6,044 nt of DNA from Hyphomicrobiales bacterium (GTDB taxonomy: Bacteria; Pseudomonadota; Alphaproteobacteria; Rhizobiales; Beijerinckiaceae). This document shows positions 5,030 to 6,044 of this stretch, piece by piece. Location of the stretch: contig OMIJ01000089.1 of assembly GCA_900299065.1 (NCBI GenBank), positions 1-6,044 on the forward strand, written 5' to 3'. The translations under genes and the position numbers were made by a program. Position 1 is the stretch's first letter. The number at the start of each line of letters is the position of its first letter. The notes under the pieces are model-generated. The model was not told the origin of the DNA, made no database searches, and was given only the letters and a program-made list of their open reading frames with translations.

Positions 5030-5785
5030 ATGCAAACCAACGGCCTTGCTCTCATCACGGGAGCTTCACGACGGATCGGTCGCGCTATTGCTGAGCGTCT
5101 TGCTCAGGAGAATTATGACCTTGCTCTGCATTGTTCTGAGCGCTCTCAAGATGAGGCGAAGAGATTGGCTGACAGCTTGCAAAAAAAAGGTGTGCGAGTT
5201 GAAGTCTTTACCGCGGATCTTGGGGATGCCGTCGCTGTGCAGGCGCTGATTCCGCAGATCACACAGCAATGGCAAGCTCCCATTGTGCTGATCAATAATG
5301 CATCTGTCTTTGAAAATGATTCGGCGGATCTTGTAGATCCTGTCTTCTTTGATCGTATGATGGCGGTCAATCTGCGTGCACCCGCGCTTCTTGCAGCAAG
5401 CTTCGCGCAAGCTTTGCAGCCCACCGGGCAAGGCGTTATCATCAATCTGATCGATCAACGTGTTTGGAAGCTGACGCCGCAATTCTATTCCTACACATTG
5501 AGCAAGGCCGCTCTCTGGGCTGCTACGCAAACTATGGCGCAAAGCTTTGCGCCGCATATTCGCGTCAATGCCATAGGGCCCGGTCCCGTCTTGCCTAATG
5601 GCCCGCAAGGCGAGGGTGCTTTTGCAAAAGAAGTTGCCGGCCTGCCGCTCGCCCGTTCAGTGGACCCTGAAGAGATTGCTGCCGCTGTCGCCTATCTGCT
5701 CGCAGCGCGGAGTGTGACAGGTCAAATGATTGCAGTGGATGGAGGCCAGCATTTAGGTTGGCGAACGCCCGATATTGTTGACTAA
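5030..5785 (+). CDS. Short-chain dehydrogenase, pteridine reductase/FolM-like
   Basis: This 251-residue cytoplasmic NADPH-type SDR has the full Rossmann layout. Cofactor motif TGASRRIG is at 10-17, ADL at 62-64, NNAS at 89-92, the structural Asn114 in MAVNLRAP, and YTLSK with Tyr155 and Lys159. It ends with the usual TGQMIAVDGG (230-239). Two features point to the PTR1/FolM branch: Arg15 in place of glycine (TGX3RXG), and Asp142 where most SDRs have the catalytic serine, 13 residues before the Tyr. This is the Asp-Tyr-Lys arrangement of trypanosomatid PTR1. Such enzymes reduce dihydropterins or dihydrofolate, so a role in tetrahydrofolate or tetrahydromonapterin supply is inferred; an unrelated carbonyl substrate remains possible. 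I prefer ATG 5030 over TTG 5018, which would add four residues. The gene ends one base from the convergent CCA gene. Confidence 0.85.
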   Translation: MQTNGLALITGASRRIGRAIAERLAQENYDLALHCSERSQDEAKRLADSLQKKGVRVEVFTADLGDAVAVQALIPQITQQWQAPIVLINNASVFENDSADLVDPVFFDRMMAVNLRAPALLAASFAQALQPTGQGVIINLIDQRVWKLTPQFYSYTLSKAALWAATQTMAQSFAPHIRVNAIGPGPVLPNGPQGEGAFAKEVAGLPLARSVDPEEIAAAVAYLLAARSVTGQMIAVDGGQHLGWRTPDIVD

Positions 5786-5786
5786 A

Positions 5787-6044
5787 TCAGTCTTTGGTCT
5801 GCGTGCGTTTTGCAAGCAAAGCGGCAAGTTGATCGGCATCTTGCGTATAATCTGCGGCAATCCAATCCTGTTCCAATTGCTTGAGGATTGCACTGACCTG
5901 CGGACCTTTCGCAATGCCACGTGCTATCAGATCAGCGCCGCGAAAGGGTAAAGTCGGCATCTGCGTTGCGCGAATCTCTTCGAACAGGGCGAGCCAATCT
6001 TTATCTGGCGCATTGGCGCGATGATCTGCGTGCAAAAGAGCAAG
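5787..6044 (-). CDS. cca: CCA tRNA nucleotidyltransferase, C-terminal fragment (cut by window edge)
   Basis: The last 85 codons of a longer gene run leftwards from the window edge to the TGA at 5787-5789. The frame is open to base 6044, so the start lies outside; the TTG near 6035 is internal. The recognisable segment is LPFRGADLIARGIAKGPQVSAILKQLE followed by WIAADY. This is the C-terminal helical tail of alphaproteobacterial CCA-adding/poly(A) polymerase-type nucleotidyltransferases, which build or repair the 3' CCA of tRNAs in the cytoplasm. The catalytic nucleotidyltransferase head is not visible, so the call rests on this tail alone. It faces the dehydrogenase tail to tail with a single base between stops and no room for a terminator. 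Confidence 0.75.
   Translation of the reverse strand, partial: LALLHADHRANAPDKDWLALFEEIRATQMPTLPFRGADLIARGIAKGPQVSAILKQLEQDWIAADYTQDADQLAALLAKRTQTKD

Noticed and set aside
5066..5608. Long minus-strand open frame of 180 codons opposite the dehydrogenase
   Set aside because: It lies fully inside a gene with clear SDR motifs, has no recognisable domain, and is a codon-bias shadow.

Overview
The window looks like a piece of an alphaproteobacterial chromosome, most likely Hyphomicrobiales (Rhizobiales). The evidence is an Omp25/RopB-type outer membrane barrel, a four-cysteine secreted protein of a kind I recall from this order, a CCA-adding enzyme tail with the GADLIARG-type ending, and moderate GC content (judged by eye). 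The genus cannot be read from the sequence.

Left edge (1-583): the 3' end of an IS3-type insertion sequence, including the last 42 residues of its transposase, abuts the headless 3' part of a gene resembling the GINT1 N-terminal (GH43-like propeller) family. This is the only mobile-element scar seen. A gene-free stretch (584-726) holds only a weak -10 candidate.

Centre-left, plus strand (727-3447): a secreted four-Cys protein of unknown function, a secreted RNase T2 whose likely TTG start overlaps the previous stop codon, rlmJ (23S rRNA m6A2030 methyltransferase) 22 bp further on, and a YibF-like glutathione S-transferase with its own strong ribosome binding site after a 108 bp gap. The first three are spaced like an operon. 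A 12-bp-stem hairpin sits between the GST and the convergent gene that follows.

Centre-right, minus strand (3525-4811): a small exported protein I do not recognise, preceded by a promoter-like sequence and an operator-like repeat pair, and then the outer membrane barrel gene. About 218 bp separate the omp start from a divergent plus-strand short-chain dehydrogenase. That gap carries several copies of GCTTGG/CCAAGC.

Right edge (5030-6044): the dehydrogenase has the pteridine-reductase signature (TGX3RXG and Asp-Tyr-Lys). Its stop lies one base from the stop of the convergent, partial CCA tRNA nucleotidyltransferase gene. Most genes are housekeeping or envelope functions. I see no CRISPR array, tRNA, rRNA, phage gene or recognisable defence system, and no strong case for a wholly new system. 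The most unusual items are the IS junction, the two unassigned secreted proteins and the small regulatory repeats.
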